From JBEKOF01 sp049513975 (GTDB lineage: Bacteria; Verrucomicrobiota; Verrucomicrobiia; Limisphaerales; Palsa-1400): a DNA stretch of 64,000 bases. Location of the stretch: positions 1 to 64,000 of the forward strand of contig JBEKVM010000001.1 in the NCBI GenBank assembly GCA_049513975.1, given 5' to 3'. The first letter of the stretch is position 1; the number at the start of each line of letters is the position of its first letter. The position numbers and the translations under genes are program-made. Below, piece by piece: positions 7,960 through 15,979 of the stretch. The notes under the pieces were generated by a model, which saw only the letters and a program-made list of their open reading frames with translations, did not search any database and was not told where the DNA came from.

Positions 7960-9068
7960 GGGGCCTTTCGGGTGATTTCGCCGCCATGCGTGATGCAGGT
8001 CCCGGCGAAAATTTCATTCTTCCAGTCCATCGTAAAACCTTTTTCGTTGGTGATTTCCAAAATAAAATTGGCCAGGTTCCGCGCGAACATCCGGCTGGCA
8101 TCCAGCGGCATGCGCGCGGCCAGGTTGGTCGGGCCGATAATGGTCACCCCGTGGGCAACAACCGTTTGACCGGCCTGGGTCAACTCGCAATTGCCCCCGC
8201 TCTCCGCCGCCAGATCCACAATCACCGAGCCGGGCTTCATGTCCGCCACCATTTCCTTGGTGATCAGGCGCGGCGCCGGTTTGCCCGGCACCTGCGCCGT
8301 GCTGATGATGAAATCCGCCACCTTGGCCCGCTCGTGCAGCAGTTGCCGCTGTTTGGCCAGCGTCTCCGCCGAAACCTCCCTGGCGTATCCGCCCTTGTCT
8401 TCCAGATTCTCCGCGTTGGCAATTTCCACAAAAGTCGCCCCCAGGCTCTTGATCTGCTCCTTCACCGCCGCCCGCACGTCAAAGGCCTCCACCACCGCCC
8501 CCATCCGCCGCGCCGTGGCGATGGCTTGCAGGCCCGCCACACCCGCCCCCAGTATCAACGCCTGCGCCGGACGAATCGTCCCCGCCGCCGTCGTCAGCAT
8601 GGGCAGAAATTTGGGAAGCGCATCCGCCGCCAGCACCACCGCCTTGTAACCGGCGATCGTCGCCATGCTCGACAGCGTGTCCATGCTTTGCGCCCGCGAA
8701 ATGCGCGGAATGGCATCCAGGCTGAAGCTGGTGATCCGCCGCCGCGCCAGCACCTGGACCAGTTCGGCATTGCGCAGCGGCGCCAAAAAGCCGATCAGCC
8801 CCTTGCCCTCGGGCATCCCCGCCGCCTCCTCCGCCGTCACGGCCCGCACCCGCAACAGGCAGTCCGCGGCGGACGCCAACCCGGCGGCATCGGCCGCCAT
8901 TTGCGCCCCGGCGGCCGCGAACTCCGCGTCGGGAATGGACGCCGCCCGGCCCGCGCCGCATTGCACCGACACGGCATGCTGCTTTTTGAGCAACATTTTG
9001 ACCGCATCGGGAACCAGCGCGACCCGGGTTTCGCCATCCTTCGTTTCGTCAAAAACAGCAAATCGCAT
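7956..9068 (-). CDS. pntAA: NAD(P) transhydrogenase alpha-1 subunit
   Basis: A 370-aa soluble NAD(H)-binding dI domain of the transhydrogenase. It shows the N-terminal ETKDGETRVALVPDAVK motif, the Rossmann motif LILGAGVAGLQAIATARRMGA and VEAFDVRAAVKEQIKSLGA. It is homologous to alanine dehydrogenase, but the downstream pntAB and pntB genes settle the assignment. It is the first gene of the operon and would stay on the cytoplasmic face of the membrane complex. The full domain is present with no break. Confidence 0.95.
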   Translation of the reverse strand: MRFAVFDETKDGETRVALVPDAVKMLLKKQHAVSVQCGAGRAASIPDAEFAAAGAQMAADAAGLASAADCLLRVRAVTAEEAAGMPEGKGLIGFLAPLRNAELVQVLARRRITSFSLDAIPRISRAQSMDTLSSMATIAGYKAVVLAADALPKFLPMLTTAAGTIRPAQALILGAGVAGLQAIATARRMGAVVEAFDVRAAVKEQIKSLGATFVEIANAENLEDKGGYAREVSAETLAKQRQLLHERAKVADFIISTAQVPGKPAPRLITKEMVADMKPGSVIVDLAAESGGNCELTQAGQTVVAHGVTIIGPTNLAARMPLDASRMFARNLANFILEITNEKGFTMDWKNEIFAGTCITHGGEITRKAP

Positions 9069-9225
9069 CTGTCAATCCTGGACAACCAAAAATCAGGCGG
9101 GGATGGTAACCAACTCGAACCCCTTTTCAAATCATTTGTGGCGCGTGCCTGGAGTATTAGCGTTGTGTGTCCATTCCATCAAATTCCCTAACCCACCCGC
9201 CTAAACCCGATCCTCCGCACGGTCC

Positions 9226-9339
9226 ATGAACCTGCCGCTGTCCGACAGACCTCCGTGGAACAATTCGCGTCCGTCTCCTGTTCCCTCTCCGCTCCCATCC
9301 GATGGGAGGGGAGAGGGTTAGGGTGAGGTGAGGGTTCAT
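9226..9339 (-). mobile_element. 114-bp MITE-like element, copy 2
   Basis: Same element as 1883-1996, inverted, with perfect 7-bp terminal inverted repeats ATGAACC/GGTTCAT and the internal GATGGGAG palindrome. It sits in the 565-bp gap between pntAA and the TPR gene. Confidence 0.75.
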
Positions 9340-9394
9340 CGGAAGCGCGCCTCGAGGCCTGCGTCCCCCCGCCATTCGCGCACGCCTGCCTTTC

Positions 9395-9510
9395 TGAATA
9401 TCCTTGCAAATCCCCCGCAAAATGTTGAACTGGAACCGTTCTGGCCTGGCGTTTTTGCTTTTCATCTCCGCCGTGTGCCCGGTTTGCGGCGCCAAACCAA
9501 CGCCGGGTTT
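9395..9510 (+). repeat. upstream segment shared with 11863-11970, copy 1
   Basis: About 100 bp containing TTGCAAATCCC, TTGAACTGGAACCGT and CCTGGCGTTTTTGCT. The same words recur in the same order upstream of the gene at 11993. It may be a duplicated promoter/leader region or the remains of a duplicated small gene. Confidence 0.55.
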
Positions 9511-9616
9511 GAATTGTCCGCAGGATGTCTTTGAATTGACTTCATCGTTTTTCAGTCAAACCTGCCGACGGCCACGTATTAATCCGTCATCATGGACCAT
9601 CAACTGCGCAACTTGA
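9422..9616 (+). CDS. possible small secreted protein (doubtful)
   Basis: An open frame of 64 codons beginning MLNWNRSGLAFLLFISAVCP, which looks like a signal peptide followed by a Cys-containing tail. It lies on the segment shared with 11863-11970, and the second copy has a stop codon after three codons, which argues against a conserved gene. No ribosome-binding site stands out. Confidence 0.22.
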   Translation: MLNWNRSGLAFLLFISAVCPVCGAKPTPGLNCPQDVFELTSSFFSQTCRRPRINPSSWTINCAT

Positions 9617-9633
9617 ACTTGGAAGGAAACAAT

Positions 9634-11727
9634 ATGAGCCACGCCATTAAATTCCTGCTGCGCACCGCCATGTTTCTGACCCTGGCCACCATCTCCTGTT
9701 CTCACAGGCCGGTTGATTACTTCAATGGCGGCGTTGGCAGGCAAGCCAAGGGCGATTGGGACGGCGCCATCGCCGACTTCACCAAAGCCATCCAACTCCA
9801 TCCGGAGGATGCGGATGCCTACGGCGCACGCGGCAACGCCAGGCAGGCCAAGAGCGACTGGGACGGCGCCATCGCGGACTACGACCAAGCCATCAGGCTT
9901 AAACCACAGTTTGCGCTGGCCTACGACGCCCGCGGCCTGGCCAGGCAGGCCAAAGGCGACTGGGACGCCGCCATCGCGGATTACGACCAAGCCCTCAAAC
10001 TCGATCCGAATGATGCGCTCGCCTGCGACGCCCGCGGCCATGCCAGGCAAGCCAAAGGCGACCTGGACGGCGCCATTGCGGAATACACCAAAGCCATCGC
10101 TCTCAAACCGGATTTGCCCGCTCCCTACAACAATCGGGCCGTGGCCAGGAAAGCCAAAGGCGACTTGGACGGCGCGCTGGACGATTTCACCAAAGCCATC
10201 GCCCTCAAACCCGATTATGCGGTCGCCTACAGCAATCGTGGCAATGCCAGGCAAGCCAAAGGCGACCTGGACGGCGCCATCGCCGACCAGACCAAGGCCA
10301 TCGCGCTCAAACCCGATTATGCCCTGGCCTACAACAATCGCGGCCTGGCAAGGCAAGCCCAAGGCGACCTGACCGGCGCCATCGCCGACGACACCAGAGC
10401 CATCCAACTCAAACCGGCGGATGCGGAGGCCCTCTTCAATCGCGGCAATGCCAGAAAAGCCAAGGGCGACCTGGAGGACGCCATCGCCGACTACACCCAG
10501 GCCATCCAACTCAAGCCGGATTTTATGCACGCCTACTACAATCGCGGCGTCGGCAAACAAATCCAGGGCGACCTCGACGGCGCCATCGCCGACTACACCA
10601 AAGCCATGCAACTCAAACCCGATTATGCGCCGGCCTGCTACAATCGCGGTGTGAGCAAGCAAGCCAAAGGCGACTTGGACGGCGCCATCGCCGACTACAC
10701 CCGGGCCATCCAACTCAAACCCGATTCCGCGGCGGTTTACAACAATCGCGGCAATGCCAGGAAAGCCCAAGGCGACCTCGACGGCGCCATTGCGGATTAT
10801 ACCCAAGCCATCCAACTCAAACCCGATTATGCGTTTGCCTTCCACAATCGCGGCCTGGCCAGGCAAGCCAAAGGCGATTGGGACGGCGCCATCGCGGATT
10901 CCACCAAAGCCATCCAACTCAAACCGGATGACGCGACCGCGTTCTACATTCGCGGCACGGCCAGGCTGGCCAAACGCGACTGGGATGGCGCCATCGCCGA
11001 CTGCACCCTGGCCATCCAATTCAAACCCGATTTGGCCGATGCCTGGCACTCTCGCGGCGGCGCCAGGCTGGTCAAAGGCGACCTGGACGGTTCCATCGCC
11101 GACTTCACCAAAGCCATCCAACTCAAACCCAATGACGCGAGCGCCTACAACAATCGGGGCCGCGCCAGGAATGCCACGGGCGACGTGGAAGGCGCCGGCG
11201 CCGATTACGCCAAAGCCATCGAGCTGAATCCAAAATATGCCTGGGCCTGGCACGATCGGGGCTGCCTCCGTTATGACGCTCGTGATTTTACCGCCGCTTT
11301 GGCTGATTTTCGCAAGGCCCTGGAGTGCGATTCCTCCAACGATTATGCCCGCTTCCGCCTCTGCCTGACACGCGCCTGGCTGGGCGAGCCGGCCGCCGCC
11401 GCCACCGAGTTGCAAACTTATCTGGCCGGCCCCGCCAACGCCCAGCCGGACCGATGGCCTTCCAAGATGGGCCTTTTCCTGGCCGGTCCGCTCGCCGAAC
11501 CGGAATTCCTGGCCGCCGCCAGGAATGCGGACCCGTCGGTGGAGGCCAGGCAATTATGCCAGGCGTATTTTTACGCGGGTTCAAAGCACCTCCTGGCCGG
11601 CGACAAGTCCGCGGCCATGGATTATTTCCAAAAATCCATCGCCGCCCATGAAACTTCCTGCCTCGAATACGCTAGCGCCGTGGCCGCCTCGAAATCCTTG
11701 AAAGAACAGAAGAACCAAGATCCTTAG
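9634..11727 (+). CDS. TPR-repeat lipoprotein
   Basis: A 697-aa protein with an N-terminal lipoprotein-type signal (FLLRTAMFLTLATISCS) followed by about sixteen tetratricopeptide units of 34 residues. The units follow a near-constant consensus (KGDLDGAIADYTKAIQLKP, then AYNNRGxARQA). The corresponding 102-bp DNA units are strikingly alike, pointing to recent tandem amplification or gene conversion. The last ~140 residues are non-repetitive. TPR arrays mediate protein-protein contacts; the partner is unknown. The ATG at 9634 is preferred over 9592 because a purine-rich GGAAGGAAAC lies just upstream. A long open frame on the opposite strand is a by-product of the repeats. Confidence 0.88.
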   Translation: MSHAIKFLLRTAMFLTLATISCSHRPVDYFNGGVGRQAKGDWDGAIADFTKAIQLHPEDADAYGARGNARQAKSDWDGAIADYDQAIRLKPQFALAYDARGLARQAKGDWDAAIADYDQALKLDPNDALACDARGHARQAKGDLDGAIAEYTKAIALKPDLPAPYNNRAVARKAKGDLDGALDDFTKAIALKPDYAVAYSNRGNARQAKGDLDGAIADQTKAIALKPDYALAYNNRGLARQAQGDLTGAIADDTRAIQLKPADAEALFNRGNARKAKGDLEDAIADYTQAIQLKPDFMHAYYNRGVGKQIQGDLDGAIADYTKAMQLKPDYAPACYNRGVSKQAKGDLDGAIADYTRAIQLKPDSAAVYNNRGNARKAQGDLDGAIADYTQAIQLKPDYAFAFHNRGLARQAKGDWDGAIADSTKAIQLKPDDATAFYIRGTARLAKRDWDGAIADCTLAIQFKPDLADAWHSRGGARLVKGDLDGSIADFTKAIQLKPNDASAYNNRGRARNATGDVEGAGADYAKAIELNPKYAWAWHDRGCLRYDARDFTAALADFRKALECDSSNDYARFRLCLTRAWLGEPAAAATELQTYLAGPANAQPDRWPSKMGLFLAGPLAEPEFLAAARNADPSVEARQLCQAYFYAGSKHLLAGDKSAAMDYFQKSIAAHETSCLEYASAVAASKSLKEQKNQDP

Positions 11728-11785
11728 CGACTTTCTCGCGAGCGCGGCCAGCCCGTTCAGCGGGCCTGCCTGCTATTGTCTTCCG

Positions 11786-11832
11786 GGGAGCGCACGCGCC
11801 CCCGCGTGCCGAGGGCCGCGCCTCGCGGCCCG
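11786..11832 (+). repeat. GGGAG-type two-hairpin REP
   Basis: GGGAG head, then stem CACGCG/CGCGTG (loop CCCC), then stem GGGCCGCG/CGCGGCCC (loop CCT). It is the same architecture as at 41917-41964, 29068-29114, 30695-30742 and 38554-38600, with different stem sequences in most copies. Confidence 0.8.
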
Positions 11833-11862
11833 CATCCCATCCGTCCTTCGAGAAGCCTGCCC

Positions 11863-11970
11863 TGCCGAAAACAGTTGCAAATCCCGCCCAATCTGTTGAA
11901 CTGAAACCGTGCTGACCTGGCGTTTTTGCTCTGCCGGGTGGCAGGTTGCCAACGCCAAGCCAACCCGTTT
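11863..11970 (+). repeat. upstream segment shared with 9395-9510, copy 2
   Basis: Matches 9395-9510 in order and spacing (TTGCAAATCCC, TTGAACTGAAACCGT, CCTGGCGTTTTTGCT). It leads directly into the gene at 11993. Confidence 0.55.
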
Positions 11971-11992
11971 TTCGATTAAATCTGGGAAGCCT

Positions 11993-13066
11993 GTGAAAAA
12001 GTACCTTCTGCTGGGTCTGTTGATTTTCTGCACCGATCTGTGGCAATCCTCCGGCGCGGTGCTATCCACGACGAATAGCGGAATCTATCTGGCTATTGGG
12101 TCCTGGCAGCCACAATCGGGCGCGCCTCTTGATGAAAATGCGCCTCTCCAGTTTGACCAAAATTTCGTCTGGGAAGCATTCAGCACCGCAGGCGCCGTTC
12201 GACTCAATTACCCGAAGCCAGAATTCGGGATAAGAGTAAAACTGCTTGACCCGGATGGAAAAGAGTCTCCGAAGACCGCTCTGGGGAAAGAATACGGCTC
12301 CAAATTCGACGGCGTGCGAACTTATGAGGATGTCATAAGTGGCACAAGCATGGGTGGCATGGATGCGCGAGAAAAATACGTCGAACGCGGTCGGGGCTTC
12401 AGCGGTGGCAATCTTCCCGCCCCGCGAGATTTGTTTCAGATGGAGAAGACCGGGATTTACACCCTCCAAATTGAAATGCTGGTGTTTCGGATCATCGAAA
12501 CAACAGCGACCCATTGGGACAGGGCACTTCTTCGCTTTCCGCCGATGAAGATCAAGGTGGAGAAGCCGCTGACCGCCCCTTTCTTCGCCTTCTCCGCCAC
12601 CAACCACGGAGTTTGCCTCTCCATCATCGGAACCAAATCAAACGGTTTGGCCGGATTTGATGACGGTCTGAGATGGCGTCCCACTGGAGAGGATAATATC
12701 ATGTTGAACGCTCTTGATTTGTCCTCCGCCTTTAAGCTCAAGCTGCATGCACCGGATGGCAAAGAGGTTCCCAAAACCGCTCTTGGCCAGACCATCGGCG
12801 TCAACTTCGACGCCGTGCGAACCTTTGGGAAATTGCCGCCAGGCACAAAACTCACATACCTCGACATAATGTCCGGTATGCCTTTTCACGTCCCGGAGCA
12901 GCCATTTCCCGTCCTCAAGGATTGCTTCGCGATGGACAGGCCCGGGATTTATACGCTTGAACTGCAAATGCAACTCTTCCGGATTATTGACAAACCACCT
13001 TACGGACCCGAACCAGAAGAACTTCTCCGCTTTCCGCCCATGATCCTCAAAGTGAACCGCCCGTAA
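11993..13066 (+). CDS. secreted orphan protein with two internal repeats
   Basis: A 357-aa protein with a GTG start and a signal peptide (VKKYLLLGLLIFCTDLWQSSGA). The body consists of two similar halves. Each holds an IYLAIG/VCLSIIG strand, a segment like KLLDPDGKESPKTALGKEYG or KLHAPDGKEVPKTALGQTIG, and a final unit like MEKTGIYTLQIEMLVFRII or MDRPGIYTLELQMQLFRII ending LLRFPPMK/LLRFPPMI. It therefore looks like an internal duplication of a ~165-residue domain, perhaps beta-sandwich. The function is unknown. No operon partner is visible. Confidence 0.68.
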   Translation: MKKYLLLGLLIFCTDLWQSSGAVLSTTNSGIYLAIGSWQPQSGAPLDENAPLQFDQNFVWEAFSTAGAVRLNYPKPEFGIRVKLLDPDGKESPKTALGKEYGSKFDGVRTYEDVISGTSMGGMDAREKYVERGRGFSGGNLPAPRDLFQMEKTGIYTLQIEMLVFRIIETTATHWDRALLRFPPMKIKVEKPLTAPFFAFSATNHGVCLSIIGTKSNGLAGFDDGLRWRPTGEDNIMLNALDLSSAFKLKLHAPDGKEVPKTALGQTIGVNFDAVRTFGKLPPGTKLTYLDIMSGMPFHVPEQPFPVLKDCFAMDRPGIYTLELQMQLFRIIDKPPYGPEPEELLRFPPMILKVNRP

Positions 13067-13393
13067 GCACATTCCCTGGGCGCCTCAACCAGGTAATCTG
13101 CCAGCGTGCGCGTCCGTATCCGTCCCATTTGTCCCCTTCCTCCCATTCGTCCCTTCCCTTCGTTCCTTGGCCGTCTTGGTGCCTGCGGGCGGTCCTTTTC
13201 ATCCGAATCATTAGCCTCGGAATTGAACCACGGATAAGCCAGATGGTACGGATAAAAAAGGCTCATTTCCATCCGTGAAATCCTGAAATCCGTGGTAACA
13301 ATTCTTTCCATCAGCGTTCTGTCAAAACCCTTCTTTTCTGAATCTGCGTCAATCTGCGTGATCTGCGGGCAAAAGAATCCGTCTTCATCTCTA

Positions 13394-13428
13394 ATCCCAC
13401 CACTCCACCACTCCAACACTCCGCGTTC
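13394..13428. repeat. CCACTCCAACACTCC minisatellite
   Basis: Tandem CACTCCAC/CACTCCAA units. The same units occur at 13665-13735 and as a longer array between pdhC and pdhB at 59262-59418. Confidence 0.7.
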
Positions 13429-13664
13429 TCACCCCTCCTTTGGCAGCCAAACCCGCCTTTCCCACAAACTATTTTCACTTTTGCAAATCCACTTTTTTGG
13501 GGGCAAAACCGCTTTTACCGAGTCTTTACAAGGCTTTTTTCGCGGTCAAAAACCCCGTTTCGGGCATGCATTTTGTACCCACGGTGGGCAGTCGTTTTTC
13601 CAAATCCATGCTTTAATAGTACCGTGAATGCTAAATTATCATTAAAAGCGCCTGAAGCCGTCCC

Positions 13665-13735
13665 AACACTCCATCACTCCATCGCTCCAACACTCCATTC
13701 CCCTCCACCATTCCCCTCCTCCACCACGCCACCCG
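13665..13735. repeat. CCATCACTCCAACACTCC minisatellite
   Basis: A run of ACTCCATCACTCC-like units grading into CCTCCACC. Same family as 13394-13428 and 59262-59418. Confidence 0.7.
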
Positions 13736-13764
13736 GCGTTCGCGGTTCAGATCGGCCGCCGGTC

Positions 13765-13822
13765 ATTTTCAGTTATTTTCACCTAGTTTCACCTGGTTTC
13801 ACTTGTTTTCAGCTATTTTCAG
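13765..13822. repeat. helically phased decamer array (T-tracts)
   Basis: Nearly six consecutive 10-bp units: ATTTTCAGTT, ATTTTCACCT, AGTTTCACCT, GGTTTCACTT, GTTTTCAGCT and ATTTTCAG. T-tracts repeated every 10 bp are expected to curve DNA. The array ends 70 bp before the start of the CocE-type hydrolase gene. Confidence 0.75.
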
Positions 13823-13892
13823 TTCCGGGACCGGGGGGGGCTGTGCGCACAGAACACTTGACCCCAATTCCCCGCGGTTTACGCTCCTCCCC

Positions 13893-15926
13893 ATGAACCC
13901 AATCAGGAACCCAAACCCTTCCATCGTCGGCTGTCAGAAGAACCTCTTCCGCACGTTGGCATTTCTTCTCTCCGCCGCCTCCGCCTTCCCCCAAGGACGC
14001 GGCGGCAACCCGGCCCAGATTGAATACGTCCGCTCCAATTACACCAAATTCGAATACCACATCCCCATGCGCGACGGCATCAAACTGTTCACCTCCGTCT
14101 ATGTGCCCAAGGACACCAACCAGCCCTGGCCAATCATGTTGCAGCGAACCCCGTACGGCGTCGGCCCCTACGGCCCTGACGCCTACCGCGGCTCCCTCGG
14201 CCCCTCCGATTTGTTCACCAGGGAGGGATTTATCTTCGTTTATCAGGATGTCCGCGGACGCGGGCAATCCGATGGCGTCTTTGACGATCCACCGGCCCAC
14301 AAGCTCCACTTCAGCGGCCCCACCGACGCCGACGAAAGCACCGACGGCTACGACACCATTGACTGGCTGGTGAAAAACATCCCCAACAACAATGGCCGCG
14401 TCGGCACCTGGGGCATCTCCTATCCCGGCTTCTTTTCCGCCTTCACCCTCATCAACGCCCATCCCGCCCTCAAAGCCGCCTCCCCGCAAGCGCCCATGGC
14501 CGATGTCGGCGATGGCGATGACGCCTATCATAACGGCGCTTTCTTCCTGGCCGAAAATTTTGATTTCTACGTCAGCTTCAAACCCAAACCATCCGCGCAC
14601 CCGGCCCCCGCGTGGCAGACGGGGCGCTTCCCAAAAGGCGCGACGGTTTTAATGCGCCGCGCCCCCGCTGCTCCCGCGCCGCCGGCTGAACGCTTCAGCA
14701 TGGGAACGCGCGACGAATACGACTTCTTTCTTCATATGGGAACCCTCGCTGACGCCGAGGAAAAATACTTCAAACACCAAAACGAATTTTGGTCCACCCT
14801 CGTCAAGCACTACACCTACGACAAGTTCTGGTCCTCCCGCGCCCTCGCCCCGCAAATGCACCACCTCACCGCCGCCACCCTCGTCGTGGGCGGCTGGTTC
14901 GACGCCCAGGATCTGGGCGGCACGCCCAAGCTCTTCCAGGCCATTGCCAAAGACGCCAGCGCCCCCCCCGCCACCCTGGTCATGGGGCCGTGGTCCCACG
15001 GCAGTTGGTCGCGCGGCAATGGCGACCGCCTGGGCAATCTGCGATTCACCGAGAAAACCGGGCCTTTCTATCGTGAGCAAATCGAATTCCCCTTCTTCCT
15101 CCAGAATCTCAAAGGCAAGGGCGGCGGCCTCAAGACAGAAACCGATGCCGCCATTCCAAAAGCCTGGGTTTTCGCCACCGGCAGCGACCAGTGGCACCGT
15201 TTTGACACTTGGCCTCCCGCCAATGCCGTCCGCCGCTCCCTCTATCTGGAGGCGGCCGGCAAACTTTCCTTCACCGCTCCCGCTGGCGCCGGCGACCAGT
15301 TCGACGAATATATCAGCGATCCGGCCAATCCGGTCCCCGTCACCAAGGAAATCGGCGTGAACCTGGGCGGCGACTACATGACCTACGATCAGAGTTTCGC
15401 CTCCAAGCGGTCCGATGTGCTCACCTATCAAACGGAGCCGCTGGAACACCCCCTCACCATCGCCGGGCCGGTCACTCCCGTCTTGCGCGTCTCCACCTCC
15501 GGCACCGATTCCGATTTCGTGGTCAAACTGATTGATGTTTATCCAAACGACGATCACGGTCCCAAGGCGGATCAGGCGGGCGCCGCGACCAATGCGGGTG
15601 TCGCTTCCTTGGCCGGCTATCAACAATTGGTGCGCGGCGAGCCTTTCCGCGGCAAATTCCGCAACAGCAGGTCCAAACCCGAGCCCTTCAAACCCGGCCA
15701 GCCCGCCAAAATCCAATTCCCCATGCCCGATGTCATGCACACCTTCCTGCCCGGACACCGCATCATGGTGCAAATCCAAAGCTCCTGGTTCCCTCTGACC
15801 GATCGCAATCCCCAGAAGTTCCTCTATATTCCCGACGCCAAAGCCTCTGATTTCCAGAAAGCCGTCCAGCGCGTCTATCGCGGTGGCCCCGACGGCACCC
15901 GCCTGGACCTGCTCGTCACCGAGTAA
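13893..15926 (+). CDS. CocE/NonD family hydrolase (X-Pro peptidase S15-like), exported
   Basis: A 677-aa serine hydrolase with an N-terminal signal peptide (FRTLAFLLSAASAFPQ). The alpha/beta-hydrolase N-part has RDGIKLFTSVYVPKD, the oxyanion region VYQDVRGRGQSDG and the nucleophile elbow TWGISYPGF (Ser). The catalytic Asp is probably in GGWFDAQD and the His in GPWSHGSW. The C-terminal ~200 residues form the jelly-roll domain typical of CocE/cephalosporin-ester hydrolases and X-prolyl dipeptidyl peptidases. Substrates in this family are acyl esters or amides; the exact one is not predictable. The ATG at 13893 starts directly before the signal peptide. Confidence 0.88.
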   Translation: MNPIRNPNPSIVGCQKNLFRTLAFLLSAASAFPQGRGGNPAQIEYVRSNYTKFEYHIPMRDGIKLFTSVYVPKDTNQPWPIMLQRTPYGVGPYGPDAYRGSLGPSDLFTREGFIFVYQDVRGRGQSDGVFDDPPAHKLHFSGPTDADESTDGYDTIDWLVKNIPNNNGRVGTWGISYPGFFSAFTLINAHPALKAASPQAPMADVGDGDDAYHNGAFFLAENFDFYVSFKPKPSAHPAPAWQTGRFPKGATVLMRRAPAAPAPPAERFSMGTRDEYDFFLHMGTLADAEEKYFKHQNEFWSTLVKHYTYDKFWSSRALAPQMHHLTAATLVVGGWFDAQDLGGTPKLFQAIAKDASAPPATLVMGPWSHGSWSRGNGDRLGNLRFTEKTGPFYREQIEFPFFLQNLKGKGGGLKTETDAAIPKAWVFATGSDQWHRFDTWPPANAVRRSLYLEAAGKLSFTAPAGAGDQFDEYISDPANPVPVTKEIGVNLGGDYMTYDQSFASKRSDVLTYQTEPLEHPLTIAGPVTPVLRVSTSGTDSDFVVKLIDVYPNDDHGPKADQAGAATNAGVASLAGYQQLVRGEPFRGKFRNSRSKPEPFKPGQPAKIQFPMPDVMHTFLPGHRIMVQIQSSWFPLTDRNPQKFLYIPDAKASDFQKAVQRVYRGGPDGTRLDLLVTE

Positions 15927-15935
15927 CCGGCCGCA

Positions 15936-15975
15936 ATCCTAATCCCAATCCTAATCTTAATCTTAATCCTAATCT
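15936..15975. repeat. TTAATC/CTAATC hexamer tract
   Basis: Six to seven hexamer units between the CocE hydrolase gene and the next gene, ending a few bases before its TTG start. Confidence 0.75.
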
Positions 15976-15979
15976 CAAA

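Larger units (their letters stand above)
13067..13892. other. 826-bp non-coding region rich in simple repeats
   Basis: No gene is supported here. It contains fragments of a repeat also seen near 51600 (words like CTGCGTCAATCTGCGTGATC at 13337-13370), inverted ATCCGTG words at 13222-13294, two arrays of CCACCACTCC-type units (13394-13428 and 13665-13735) and a phased decamer array at 13765-13822. Confidence 0.7.

Noticed and set aside
9556..11553. 665-codon open frame on the minus strand across the TPR gene
   Set aside because: It mirrors the 34-residue TPR periodicity, has no start region or family motif, and arises from the high-GC repeated codons of the real gene.
13067..13892. CRISPR-like array from the repeated CACTCC units
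   Set aside because: Units are short, contiguous and without unique spacers of constant length; no cas gene is present.
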